Shown here piece by piece: positions 8,299-17,026 of a stretch of DNA of 64,000 nucleotides. Both the position numbers and the translations under genes were made by a program. Below the pieces are notes generated by a model, which ran no database searches, had not been told where the DNA came from, and saw nothing but the letters and a program-made list of their open reading frames with translations. Source of the stretch: Streptomyces parvus (GTDB taxonomy: Bacteria > Actinomycetota > Actinomycetes > Streptomycetales > Streptomycetaceae); NCBI RefSeq assembly GCF_014648875.1, contig NZ_BMRY01000015.1, positions 62,001 to 126,000 on the forward strand, read 5' to 3'. Position 1 is the stretch's first letter. Every line of letters starts with the position of its first letter.

Positions 8299-9270
8299 GT
8301 GCCACCCGCCGACACCGACCCCCGGCTTCTGCGCGCCTTCCTCGCCGTCGCCGACGAACTGCACTTCACCCGGGCCGCCGCCCGGCTCTTCGTCGCGCAG
8401 CAGGCGCTGAGCCGGGACATCCGACGGCTGGAACGCGAACTGGGCGCCGAACTGTTCGTCCGGACCACCCGGCAGGTCGCGCTCACCCCGGACGGCGAAC
8501 GCCTGCTGCCGTACGCCCGCCGGGTGCTCGACGCGCACGCCGAACTCGCCGGGGCCTTCAGCGGCGCGCCCGCCCGGCCGCTGCTCGTGGACCTGAACAG
8601 CGACGGGGCCACCGCCGCCCGGGTGCTGGGGCTCGCCCGCGAGCTGGTGCCCGAGTGCGAGCTGATGGCCCGCTTCGAGTCCGGGCTCACCTGGGCCGCC
8701 GCCGAGATCCTGGCCGGCCGGCTCGACGCCTCCTTCGGCCGGGCCGCCGGGCTGGCCCCCGCCGTGCGGGCGGGGCTTTCCACGCACCCCGTGCGGTACG
8801 AGCCGATGGCCCTGATGCTGCCCCTGTCTCATCCCCTCGCCGAGCGGGAGACCGTCGCCCTGGCCGAGCTGTCCGGCGAGACCGTCTACGCGGGGGCCGG
8901 CAACGAGCGGACCCGGGAGTGGACCGACCTCGCCGCATCGCTGTTCGCCGAGTGGGACATCGTGATGGCCCCGCCCGTTCCGCTCGCCGTGGGCGTGGCC
9001 GAATTCCAGCGGGTCATGGAGAAGGGCGGACACCCTGTGCTCGCCGTCGTGGACTTCCCGCCGATGCCCGGGACCGTACTGCGCCCGCTCGTCGACCCGG
9101 TTCCGCTTTCGCCGGTGTCGCTGGTCTGGCGGAAGGGGCTGCGCCATCCCGGCGTAGACGCGCTGCGCAACGCTACTGACCAGTTGGCCCTTGCCGAGGG
9201 ATGGCTGGTCCGGCCGTCCGGGGCCTGGTTGCCGGAGTCCGATCTGTCACTGATGCGCAACCGTTCCTGA
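8299..9270 (+). CDS. LysR-family transcriptional regulator
   Basis: A 323-residue protein with a GTG start. The N-terminal winged helix (LLRAFLAVADELHFTRAAARLFVAQQALSRDIRRLERELGAELFVRTTRQVALT) is the LysR signature, and the effector-binding domain follows a linker helix at about 90. Within the 300-330 residues usual for LTTRs. It is divergent from the MFS gene with a dyad between them, so it probably controls that exporter in response to a small ligand. The matA operon starts 162 bp downstream and may be independent. Confidence 0.92.
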   Translation: MPPADTDPRLLRAFLAVADELHFTRAAARLFVAQQALSRDIRRLERELGAELFVRTTRQVALTPDGERLLPYARRVLDAHAELAGAFSGAPARPLLVDLNSDGATAARVLGLARELVPECELMARFESGLTWAAAEILAGRLDASFGRAAGLAPAVRAGLSTHPVRYEPMALMLPLSHPLAERETVALAELSGETVYAGAGNERTREWTDLAASLFAEWDIVMAPPVPLAVGVAEFQRVMEKGGHPVLAVVDFPPMPGTVLRPLVDPVPLSPVSLVWRKGLRHPGVDALRNATDQLALAEGWLVRPSGAWLPESDLSLMRNRS

Positions 9271-9432
9271 TCAACTCCGTTCAGGGGCACTTGGGCGTCA
9301 ACGCCGTGCGCTACATTCATCGTCCGGGTGCATGGACGCCAGGTTCGTGGACGGGTGGGGGCCCAGTCCAACAGTAAAGAACCGGTCAAATTCGGTGCGC
9401 CTGATTCATTGAGTGGGGGATGGGCTGCACCT

Positions 9433-10122
9433 GTGGACAATTGGCGCGAAGGCAAGAGAACCGGGCACACGCACGAGCCCAACGACGCGACGATCCAGCT
9501 CGACGGACTGGGCCGTCAGCTCGCCGAACTGCCCGGCGAACCCGCCCCGCCGGACGGCTCCGACGGCCCCGTCTTCGTCGACGAGAGCGGCCGCCGCAGC
9601 AAGACCTTCCGACGCCTCGGCTGGGTCCTCGCCACGGTCTGCGCCGGTTACGCCGTGACGCTGGTCTTCGCCGTCCTCGGCGGAAACTCCAGCGCTCCCT
9701 GGCTGCCCCTGTCCGGGCCCAAGGAGGAGGCCAAGGCGGAGCAGGTCGAGGACCTCCCCGAGACCGGTGCCGACACCGTGGACGACGGCCTGTCCGACGA
9801 CGCCCCGGAGCCGGGGCCCAGCGCCTCCGGATCCCCGGCGGCCGGCGCGTCCGGCGCCCCCGCGGGCGCCACCCCGTCGGCCACCTCCGTGGTCGTGCCC
9901 GCCGGTTCGGCGGACCGCCCCTCCGCGTCCGCCTCAGCGGACCCGACCCGTCCCGCCGGTGGCGGTGGCGGTGGCGGCGCCACGAAGCCGGCCCCCGCGA
10001 CCTCGACCGCCAAACCACCGGTCGACCCCACGCCACCGACCACCGAGCCGGAGCCGACCGAACCGACGGTTCCGCCAGCCGAGGACTCCGACCCGCCGGT
10101 GCAAGAAGAGAGCGCCCCGTAA
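9433..10122 (+). CDS. matA: MatA-like single-pass membrane protein of the surface-glycan locus
   Basis: A 229-residue protein if the GTG at 9433 (VDNWREGKRTG) is used; a GGGGGA stretch lies upstream. A cytoplasmic N-terminal part of about 60 residues with a conserved-looking THEPNDATIQLDGLGRQL segment precedes one TM helix (LGWVLATVCAGYAVTLVFAVLGG). A long Pro/Ala/Thr/Gly-rich exterior tail follows. It has no catalytic motif. The stop codon abuts the start of matB, so the two are translationally coupled. By order and partner it corresponds to matA (SCO2963 from memory), needed with matB for the extracellular polymer that makes Streptomyces hyphae clump into pellets; the symbol rests on context. 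Confidence 0.7.
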   Translation: MDNWREGKRTGHTHEPNDATIQLDGLGRQLAELPGEPAPPDGSDGPVFVDESGRRSKTFRRLGWVLATVCAGYAVTLVFAVLGGNSSAPWLPLSGPKEEAKAEQVEDLPETGADTVDDGLSDDAPEPGPSASGSPAAGASGAPAGATPSATSVVVPAGSADRPSASASADPTRPAGGGGGGGATKPAPATSTAKPPVDPTPPTTEPEPTEPTVPPAEDSDPPVQEESAP

Positions 10123-12333
10123 ATGAACTCCCCCGCCACGCGGGGCAGGAACGGCAAGGACGGCAGGAGGAGGAAGGCGTCACGTGGCCGGAGCCGACTC
10201 AGGCTCCCCATGCGCTACCTCCTGCCGACGACCCTTCTCGTCGCCCTGCTCGCGATGCTGATGCTGCGCGGATACGTGCACAGCGAGATCCTCGCCGACC
10301 ACCGGGTCCGCGACGCCGCCCCCACCCACCGGGTGCCCAAGGACGTCCTGACCGGCGGGCCCGTCATCGACGCCCGCTCCGGTGACGCGAAGACCCTGCG
10401 CATACCCGACCGCCGGATCGTCCTGACCTTCGACGACGGGCCCGACCCGGTGTGGACGCCGAAGGTGCTCGACAAGCTGAAGGAGTACGACGCCCACGGC
10501 GTCTTCTTCGTCACCGGCAACATGGCCGCCCGCCACCCGGACCTGGTCCGGCGGATGGTGGAGGAGGGCCACGAACTCGGCCTGCACACCTTCAACCACC
10601 CCGACCTCTCCTACCAGTCCACCGCACGCATCGACTGGGAGCTGTCGCAGAACCAGCTGGCGCTGGCGGGCGCGGCCGGGATCCGCACCTCGATCTTCCG
10701 GCCGCCGTACTCCTCCTTCTCGGACGCCATGGACAACAAGTCCTGGCCGGTCACCGAGTACATCGGCAGCCGCGGCTACCTCACCGTCGTCAACGACACC
10801 GACAGCGAGGACTGGAAGCGCCCCGGGGTCCACGCCATCGTCGAGCGGGCCACGCCGAAGAACGGCAAGGGCGCGATCATCCTGATGCACGACTCCGGCG
10901 GCGACCGCTCGCAGACCGTGGCCGCCCTGGACACCCTGCTGCCCGACCTCAAGGAGAAGGGCTACACCTTCACCCGCCTCACCACCGCCCTGGACGCCCC
11001 CAGCGCGCACGCCCCGGTCACCGGGTTCGCCCTGTGGAAGGGCAAGGCGTTCGTCTCCGCCGTCGCCGTCTCCGAGCGGATCACCGGCGTCCTGGTCGTC
11101 GGGCTCGCCGTCATCGGCGCCCTGGTGCTGGCCCGCTTCGGGCTGATGCTGCTGCTCTCCTTCCTGCACGCCCGCAAGGTCCGCCGCAGGAACTTCAGCT
11201 GGGGCGAACCCCTCAGCCGCCCGGTCTCCGTCCTGGTCCCCGCGTACAACGAACGCGAGTGCATCGAGGCGACCGTGCGCTCCCTGGCCGCCAGTGAGCA
11301 CCCGATCGAGATCATCGTCATCGACGACGGTTCCACCGACGGCACCGCCGACCTCGTCGAGGCCATGCGGCTGCCCCGCGTACGGGTCGTGCGCCAGCAG
11401 AACGCGGGCAAGCCCGCCGCCCTCAACAACGGCATCCGGCACGCCCGCTACGACATCGTCGTGATGATGGACGGCGACACGGTCTTCGAACCGGCCACGG
11501 TCCGCGAGCTGGTCCAGCCCTTCGCCGACCCCCGGGTCGGAGCCGTCGCGGGCAACGCCAAGGTCGGCAACCGCGACTCCCTCATCGGCGCCTGGCAGCA
11601 CATCGAGTACGTGATGGGCTTCAACCTGGACCGCCGGATGTACGACGTGCTCGGCTGCATGCCCACCATCCCCGGAGCCGTCGGGGCGTTCCGCCGCGAG
11701 GCCCTGGAGCGGGTCGGCGGGATGAGCGAGGACACCCTCGCCGAGGACACCGACATCACCATGGCCCTGCACCGGGACGGCTGGCGCGTCGTCTACGCCG
11801 AGAACGCCCGAGCCTGGACCGAGGCACCGGAGTCCGTCCAGCAGCTCTGGTCCCAGCGCTACCGGTGGAGCTACGGCACCATGCAGGCGATCTGGAAGCA
11901 CCGCCGGGCCGTCATCGAACGCGGGCCGTCGGGCCGCTTCGGGCGGGTCGGGCTGCCGTTCGTCTCCCTGTTCATGGTCGTCGCCCCGCTGCTCGCGCCG
12001 CTCATCGACGTGTTCCTGCTGTACGGACTCGTCTTCGGCCCGACCGGCAAGACCGTTGCCGCGTGGTTCGGCGTCCTGGTCGTCCAGGCCGTCTGCGCCG
12101 CGTACGCCTTCCGGCTGGACAGGGAACGCATGACGCACCTCCTCTCGCTGCCGCTCCAGCAGATCCTCTACCGCCAGCTCATGTACGTCGTGCTGCTCCA
12201 GTCCTGGATCACCGCGCTCACCGGTGGCCGGCTGCGCTGGCAGAAGCTGCGCCGCACCGGCGCGGTGGAGGCCCCCGGTGGTGTCTCCGCCCAGCGGCGC
12301 GAACCCGCCCCCGAGAGGAGGCCCGTCGGATGA
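10123..12333 (+). CDS. matB: MatB: polysaccharide deacetylase / GT2 glycosyltransferase fusion
   Basis: A 736-residue bifunctional membrane enzyme. After a basic N-terminus and a TM helix (30-50) comes a NodB-type deacetylase domain with TFDDGPDP (102-109) and the metal pair in HTFNHPD (155-161), plus the LMHDSGG motif. A second TM then leads to a processive GT2 domain with PAYNE, DDGSTDG, MMDGD, the EDTD acceptor motif and QRYRW (QxxRW), followed by C-terminal TM helices. The layout resembles PgaC/IcaA joined to PgaB/IcaB: it would polymerise and partly deacetylate a beta-1,6-GlcNAc-like polymer. It matches S. coelicolor MatB (SCO2962, memory). The next gene overlaps by 4 bp. Confidence 0.88.
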   Translation: MNSPATRGRNGKDGRRRKASRGRSRLRLPMRYLLPTTLLVALLAMLMLRGYVHSEILADHRVRDAAPTHRVPKDVLTGGPVIDARSGDAKTLRIPDRRIVLTFDDGPDPVWTPKVLDKLKEYDAHGVFFVTGNMAARHPDLVRRMVEEGHELGLHTFNHPDLSYQSTARIDWELSQNQLALAGAAGIRTSIFRPPYSSFSDAMDNKSWPVTEYIGSRGYLTVVNDTDSEDWKRPGVHAIVERATPKNGKGAIILMHDSGGDRSQTVAALDTLLPDLKEKGYTFTRLTTALDAPSAHAPVTGFALWKGKAFVSAVAVSERITGVLVVGLAVIGALVLARFGLMLLLSFLHARKVRRRNFSWGEPLSRPVSVLVPAYNERECIEATVRSLAASEHPIEIIVIDDGSTDGTADLVEAMRLPRVRVVRQQNAGKPAALNNGIRHARYDIVVMMDGDTVFEPATVRELVQPFADPRVGAVAGNAKVGNRDSLIGAWQHIEYVMGFNLDRRMYDVLGCMPTIPGAVGAFRREALERVGGMSEDTLAEDTDITMALHRDGWRVVYAENARAWTEAPESVQQLWSQRYRWSYGTMQAIWKHRRAVIERGPSGRFGRVGLPFVSLFMVVAPLLAPLIDVFLLYGLVFGPTGKTVAAWFGVLVVQAVCAAYAFRLDRERMTHLLSLPLQQILYRQLMYVVLLQSWITALTGGRLRWQKLRRTGAVEAPGGVSAQRREPAPERRPVG

Positions 12334-13502
12334 CCGCCCCCACCGCCGCCACCGTGCCCGCCGGGACCCCAGCGGCGCCCACCGCCCCGGCGGGAAGGCC
12401 CGGCCGGGACCGCTATCTCGACCTGCTCCGGACCATCGCCCTGCTCCGCGTGGTGATCTACCACATCTTCGGCTGGGCCTGGCTGACCATCCTGTTCCCC
12501 TCCATGGGCGTGATGTTCGCCCTGGCCGGCTCGCTGATGGCCCGTTCGCTGGGCCGCCCGGCCCTGGGCGTCGTCCGGGGCCGGATCCGCCGCCTGCTGC
12601 CGCCCATGTGGGTGTTCGCGCTCGTCGTCGTACCGATGATGTTCGCGCTGAGCTGGCAGCCGGTGAAGGAGGAGGGCGCGTGGTGGTTCGTCAAGCTCGC
12701 CTGGTACGTCTTCCCGGTCGGCGCACCCCCCTTCCCCTGGTCCAGCGGTGACCAGGCCGGACTGCTGGAGGACACCTGGGCGGTGCAGGCGGCCGGGCCC
12801 CTCTGGTACATCCGCGCCTACCTCTGGTTCGTCCTCGCCTCGCCCCTGCTGCTCCGGGCGTTCCGCAGGCTGCCCTGGGCGACGCTGCTCGCCCCCCTCG
12901 GCCTCACCGCCGTGATCGGCACCGGGCTGGTGACCGTCCCCGGCGAGACCGGCAACGCGCTGAGCGACTTCGCGGTGTTCGGCTCCTGCTGGATCCTGGG
13001 CTTCGCCCACCACGACGGCCTGTTCAAGGACGTGCCGCGCTACCTCACCGTCTCGGTGGCGTCGATCGTCATGGGCTTCGGGCTGTGGTGGGCCTCGGGG
13101 CACCTCACCGCGGACGGCTGGGACCTCAACGACATCCCGCTGGCCCAGGCGACGTGGTCGCTCGGCTTCTGCGTGATCCTGCTCCAGTACGCCCCGTCCT
13201 GGCAGGAGCTGCCCGGCCGGCTGGCCCGCTTCGACCGCCTGGTCACGCTCGCCAACAACCGGGCCGTGACGATCTACCTCTGGCACAACCTGCTGATCCT
13301 GGCGACGATCCCGCTGCTCGACCTCCTCTGGGAGATCCCGTACGTGGACGCGCACCTGGGGTCGGCGGTCGAGGCCGGGTACACCCTGCTGATGACCCTG
13401 CTGATCTGGCCGCTGATCGCGCTCATGATCGTCGCCGTGGGCTGGGTGGAGGACGTCGCCGCCAAGCGCCGGCCCCGGCTCTGGCCGGACGGCAGACGGT
13501 AG
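12330..13502 (+). CDS. Acyltransferase 3-family integral membrane protein
   Basis: A 390-residue protein beginning at the ATG that overlaps the matB stop (ATGA). The N-terminal signature RDRYLDLLRTIALLRVVIYHIFGW contains the catalytic-type Arg and His of acyltransferase 3 proteins. About ten TM helices follow, and WHNLL near 290-300 is another family mark. It likely transfers acetyl or another acyl group to sugars on the outer face of the membrane. Coupling to matB suggests O-acylation of the MatAB polymer, analogous to PgaD/IcaC-type accessory proteins; this is inference. Confidence 0.85.
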   Translation: MTAPTAATVPAGTPAAPTAPAGRPGRDRYLDLLRTIALLRVVIYHIFGWAWLTILFPSMGVMFALAGSLMARSLGRPALGVVRGRIRRLLPPMWVFALVVVPMMFALSWQPVKEEGAWWFVKLAWYVFPVGAPPFPWSSGDQAGLLEDTWAVQAAGPLWYIRAYLWFVLASPLLLRAFRRLPWATLLAPLGLTAVIGTGLVTVPGETGNALSDFAVFGSCWILGFAHHDGLFKDVPRYLTVSVASIVMGFGLWWASGHLTADGWDLNDIPLAQATWSLGFCVILLQYAPSWQELPGRLARFDRLVTLANNRAVTIYLWHNLLILATIPLLDLLWEIPYVDAHLGSAVEAGYTLLMTLLIWPLIALMIVAVGWVEDVAAKRRPRLWPDGRR

Positions 13503-13513
13503 AGCTCCACCGC

Positions 13514-13552
13514 ACCCGGACATCTCACCCGGACATTTCACCGGGACATCTC
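13514..13552. repeat. Three tandem 13-bp repeats
   Basis: Near-identical units of the form ACCCGGACATCTC at 13514-13526, 13527-13539 and 13540-13552, immediately after the acyltransferase stop and running into the terminator stem. Confidence 0.75.
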
Positions 13553-13577
13553 ACCGGGCCGGGAACGGCCCGGTGAG
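13550..13577 (+). terminator. Hairpin terminator of the mat operon
   Basis: A 12-bp perfect stem (13550-13561 with 13566-13577) with a GGAA tetraloop, 47 bp after the acyltransferase stop. Confidence 0.75.
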
Positions 13578-13672
13578 AGCAAGGTTGCGCACCGGTCACC
13601 TCGCGGCACCACGCCGAAACGCGGGCTCCCTAGCGTCGGGAACAACACCCCGACCCCCTGTGGAGGCGCGTG

Positions 13673-15004
13673 ATGGCAGGCCGTTGGATCGAGACCTGGG
13701 AACCGGAGGACGAGACGTTCTGGCGGGAGAAGGGCGAACGGGTCGCCCGCCGCAACCTCTGGTTCTCCGTGCTCTCCGAGCACATCGGATTCTCCATCTG
13801 GACCCTGTGGTCGGTGATGGTCCTCTTCATGGGACCGGAGTACGGCATCGACCCGGCCGGGAAGTTCTTCCTCATCTCGACCGCCACCCTCGTCGGCGCG
13901 CTGGTGCGGGTCCCGTACACCTTCGCCGTCGCCCGCTTCGGCGGCCGCAACTGGACGGTCTTCAGCGCGGTGAGCCTGCTCGTCCCGACCCTGGCCGCGT
14001 TCTGGGTGATGGAGCCCGGCACCTCGTACGGCACGTTCGTCGCGGTCGCGGCGCTCACCGGGATCGGCGGCGGCAACTTCGCCTCGTCGATGACCAACAT
14101 CAACGCCTTCTTCCCGCTGCGCAAGAAGGGCTGGGCGCTCGGCCTCAACGCGGGCGGCGGCAACATCGGCGTCCCCGTCGTCCAGCTCGTCGGCCTGCTC
14201 GTCATCGGCACCCTGGGCGCCTCGCACCCCCGGATCGTCCTCGGCGTCTACATCCCGCTGATCGTCCTGGCCGCCGTCTGCGCCGCCCTGTACATGGACA
14301 ACCTGCGGCCCGTGAAGAACGACACCGGGGCCGCGCTGGGGGCCGTCCGCGACCCGCACACCTGGATCATGTCGGTCCTCTACATCGGCACCTTCGGCTC
14401 GTTCATCGGCTACAGCTTCGCCTTCGGCCTGGTGCTCCAGACCCAGTTCGGCCGGACCCCGCTCCAGGCCGCCTCGCTCACCTTCATCGGCCCGCTGCTG
14501 GGCTCGCTGATCCGGCCCGTCGGGGGCCGCCTCGCCGACCGGTACGGCGGGGCGCGCATCACCCTGGCCACCTTCGTCGCGATGGCCGCCGCCACCGGCG
14601 TCGTCATCCACGCCTCCGGGTCCGCGTCGCTGCCGGTCTTCCTCACCGGCTTCACCGCCCTGTTCGTCCTGACGGGCCTCGGCAACGGATCGACGTACAA
14701 GATGATCCCCGGCATCTTCCACACCAAGGCGCTCGCCCGGGGCCTCGACGGCGAGGCGGCCGCCGCCCACGGACGGCGGCTCTCCGGCGCGGCCATGGGC
14801 CTCATCGGGGCCGTCGGCGCCCTCGGCGGCCTGGCGATCAACCTCGCCTTCCGCCAGTCCTTCCAGGCCTCCGGTACCGGAACCGCGGCCTTCTGGTCCT
14901 TCCTCGCCTTCTACGGGGTGTGCTCCACGATCACCTGGGCGGTATACCTTCGCCGCCCGGCACCGGTGCCCGCGCGGGCCCAGCTCGGCTACGCGGAGGT
15001 GTAG
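13673..15004 (+). CDS. narK: NarK-type nitrate/nitrite transporter (MFS)
   Basis: A 443-residue, 12-helix MFS protein. The ATG at 13673 is preferred over the GTG directly before it because the GGAGG site is then 6 nt away. It has the nitrate/nitrite porter signature region GIGGGNFASSMTNINAFFPLRKKGWALGLNAGGGNIGV, with the Gly-rich nitrate-signature helices of TM5, and the second Gly-rich block in the C-terminal half (GPLLGSLIRPVGGRLADRYGGARITL). Role: nitrate uptake and/or nitrite export across the membrane. The following HemD-like DNA-binding protein is often its neighbour in Streptomyces and is its likely regulator. Confidence 0.88.
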   Translation: MAGRWIETWEPEDETFWREKGERVARRNLWFSVLSEHIGFSIWTLWSVMVLFMGPEYGIDPAGKFFLISTATLVGALVRVPYTFAVARFGGRNWTVFSAVSLLVPTLAAFWVMEPGTSYGTFVAVAALTGIGGGNFASSMTNINAFFPLRKKGWALGLNAGGGNIGVPVVQLVGLLVIGTLGASHPRIVLGVYIPLIVLAAVCAALYMDNLRPVKNDTGAALGAVRDPHTWIMSVLYIGTFGSFIGYSFAFGLVLQTQFGRTPLQAASLTFIGPLLGSLIRPVGGRLADRYGGARITLATFVAMAAATGVVIHASGSASLPVFLTGFTALFVLTGLGNGSTYKMIPGIFHTKALARGLDGEAAAAHGRRLSGAAMGLIGAVGALGGLAINLAFRQSFQASGTGTAAFWSFLAFYGVCSTITWAVYLRRPAPVPARAQLGYAEV

Positions 15005-15105
15005 AAACGGCACGGTCCGGCGTCGTGCGACGTAACGGCAGGGAAATACGGGGGAACCGAGCCTGTCACGCACTGTTGGCAGTCTCGGGCCTCCGCACCT
15101 CGCCT

Positions 15106-15166
15106 CACCAGCGGGAACCATCGCGTATCAGCGGGGAACCATCGCGCACCAGCGGGAACACAGGAG
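15106..15166. repeat. Three ~20-bp direct repeats upstream of the HemD-like regulator
   Basis: Units of the type CACCAGCGGGAACCATCGCG at 15106-15125, 15126-15146 (with a 1-bp insertion and small changes) and 15147-15166. The last covers the AGGAG ribosome site for the gene at 15181. Spacing of about two helical turns would suit a multimeric DNA-binding protein, possibly autoregulation by the downstream product. Confidence 0.65.
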
Positions 15167-15180
15167 CCGGGGAACACGCC

Positions 15181-16323
15181 ATGCAGGACGACGACACAAC
15201 GCACGGCCCCCTCGCGGGCTTCACCGTGGGGGTGACCGCCGCCCGCCGGGCCGAGGAGCTGGGCACCCTCCTCAAACGCCGCGGGGCCGCCGTCCTGCAC
15301 GCCCCCGCCCTGCGGATCGTGCAGCTCGCCGACGACAGCGAACTCCTCGCCGCCACCAAGGAACTGATCGCCCATGCCCCCGACGTGGCGGTCGCCACCA
15401 CCGCGATCGGCTTCCGCGGCTGGATCGAGGCGGCCGACGGCTGGGGCATCGGCGACGCGCTCCTGAAGACCCTGCGCGGGGTCGAACTCCTCGCCCGGGG
15501 CCCCAAGGTCAAGGGCGCCATTCGGGCCGCCGGGCTCTCCGAGGCCTGGTCGCCCGGGTCCGAATCGATGGCCGAGGTCCTCGACCGGCTCCTCGCCGAA
15601 GGCGTCGCGGGCCGCCGGGTCGCCCTCCAGCTGCACGGCGAACCGCTGCCCGGCTTCGTCGAGTCCCTCACGGCCGCGGGCGCCGAGGTCGTCGTCGTCC
15701 CCGTCTACCGCTGGATGCCGCCGCAGGACATCGCCCCGCTCGACCGGATGCTCGACGTCACGGCCGCCCGGGGCCTGGACGCGATCACCTTCACCAGCGC
15801 GCCCGCCGCCGCCTCGTTCCTGGGCCGGGCCGAGACCCGCGGACTGCTCCCGGAGATCCTCGGCGCCCTGCGCGACGACGTGCTGGTCGCCTGCGTCGGA
15901 CCGGTCACCGCCCTCCCGCTCCAGGCCCGGGGCATCGACACCCTCCAGCCCGAACGTTTCCGGCTCGGCCCCCTCGTCCAGCTGATGTGCGCCCACCTCC
16001 CGGCGTCCGCCCGCATCCTGCCCGTCGCCGGCCACCGCATCGAGATCCGGGGCCACGCCGTCCTCGTCGACGACGAACTGCGCGCGGTGCCGCCCGCCGG
16101 GATGGCCCTCCTGCACGCGCTGGCCCGCCGCCCCGGCTGGGTCGTGGCCCGCGCCGACCTGCTGCGGGCCCTGCCCGGCAGCGGCACCGACGAGCACGCG
16201 GTGGAGACGGCGATGGCCCGGCTGCGTTCGGCGCTGGGCGTGCCGCGGCTGATCCAGACGGTCGTCAAGCGCGGCTACCGGCTGGCGCTGGACCCGTCGG
16301 CGGACACGAAGTACGGGCGCTGA
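15181..16323 (+). CDS. Uroporphyrinogen-III synthase-like protein fused to an OmpR-type DNA-binding domain
   Basis: A 380-residue protein. Residues about 10-265 are a HemD (uroporphyrinogen-III synthase) fold, with GFTVGVTAARRAEELGTLLKRRGAAVLHAPALRI at the start and DAITFTSAPAAASFL as the usual core. Residues about 285-375 are a winged helix of OmpR/PhoB type (LARRPGWVVARADLLRALPG...ETAMARLRSALG...IQTVVKRGYRL). The fusion suggests a transcription factor that senses a tetrapyrrole or nitrite-related signal rather than a dedicated haem enzyme. Sitting after narK, it probably controls nitrate/nitrite assimilation genes, whose enzymes need sirohaem. The enzymatic activity is uncertain. Confidence 0.88.
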   Translation: MQDDDTTHGPLAGFTVGVTAARRAEELGTLLKRRGAAVLHAPALRIVQLADDSELLAATKELIAHAPDVAVATTAIGFRGWIEAADGWGIGDALLKTLRGVELLARGPKVKGAIRAAGLSEAWSPGSESMAEVLDRLLAEGVAGRRVALQLHGEPLPGFVESLTAAGAEVVVVPVYRWMPPQDIAPLDRMLDVTAARGLDAITFTSAPAAASFLGRAETRGLLPEILGALRDDVLVACVGPVTALPLQARGIDTLQPERFRLGPLVQLMCAHLPASARILPVAGHRIEIRGHAVLVDDELRAVPPAGMALLHALARRPGWVVARADLLRALPGSGTDEHAVETAMARLRSALGVPRLIQTVVKRGYRLALDPSADTKYGR

Positions 16324-16326
16324 GAG

Positions 16327-16399
16327 GGCGTACGGCGTACGGCCGGGGCTCCGGAGGCGTACAGCGTACGGCCGGGGCTCCGGAGGCGTACGTACGGCG
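16327..16399. repeat. 29-bp tandem repeat, 2.5 copies
   Basis: Units 16327-16355 and 16356-16384 differ at one base; a shortened third copy follows to 16399. Each contains GCGTACGG palindromic pieces. It lies between the HemD-like gene and a GNAT gene and has no coding sense. Confidence 0.75.
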
Positions 16400-16462
16400 A
16401 CGGGCGGCGCGGAGGGCCTGGGGGCGTACGGAGAACCCGGCCGCCCCGGATAGCGTGACCCG

Positions 16463-17026
16463 ATGACCGACCGCATCCACCTGCTCGCCCCGGACGTGGC
16501 CTTCCGGCCCGCCGAACTCGCCGACGCACCCTCCTTCGCCGCCACCCTCACCCGCAACCGCGCGTACATGCGCCGCTGGGAACCCGTACGCCCCGAGGCC
16601 TTCTACACCGTCGAGGGCCAGGCCGCCCGGCTCACCGCCCTGCTGGCCGACCGGGACGCCGGGCGGGCCGCGCCCTGGGTGCTCGCGGACGCCGACGAAC
16701 GGGTGATCGGCGCCTTCACGCTCTCCGCGATCGAGCGGGGCCCGTTCCGCAACGGCCGCCTCGGCTACTGGGTCGCCGAGGACCACGCCGGACGCGGCCT
16801 GGCCACCGCCGCCGTCCGCGCGGTCTGCGAGGAGGCCCGCCACCGGCTGGGCCTCCACCGCGTCGAGGCCGCGACCGTCACCGACAACGCCCCCTCCCAA
16901 CGGGTGCTCGCCAAGGCCGGGTTCGAGCGGACCGGCACCGCGCCCGGCTATCTGCACATCAACGCCCGCTGGCGCGACCACCACCTGTTCCAGCGGCTTC
17001 TCCACGACGATCCGCCGACGGGCTGA
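16463..17026 (+). CDS. GNAT acetyltransferase, RimJ/RimL-like
   Basis: A 187-residue protein spanning one GNAT domain: LLAPDVAFRPAELADAPSFAATLTRNRAYMRRWEP at the N-terminus, GYWVAEDHAGRGLATAAVRAVCEEA as the acetyl-CoA pyrophosphate loop (motif A) and DNAPSQRVLAKAGFERTG as motif B. This pattern is that of the RimJ/RimL branch that acetylates protein N-termini or small amines. Substrate unknown. Its 3' end overlaps the 3' end of a second, convergent GNAT gene by 68 bp. Confidence 0.87.
   Translation: MTDRIHLLAPDVAFRPAELADAPSFAATLTRNRAYMRRWEPVRPEAFYTVEGQAARLTALLADRDAGRAAPWVLADADERVIGAFTLSAIERGPFRNGRLGYWVAEDHAGRGLATAAVRAVCEEARHRLGLHRVEAATVTDNAPSQRVLAKAGFERTGTAPGYLHINARWRDHHLFQRLLHDDPPTG

Noticed and set aside
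10180..12138. Long minus-strand open frame across matB
   Set aside because: Antisense shadow of the third-position GC bias; low-complexity Gly/Asp/Val/His translation, while matB has full catalytic motifs.
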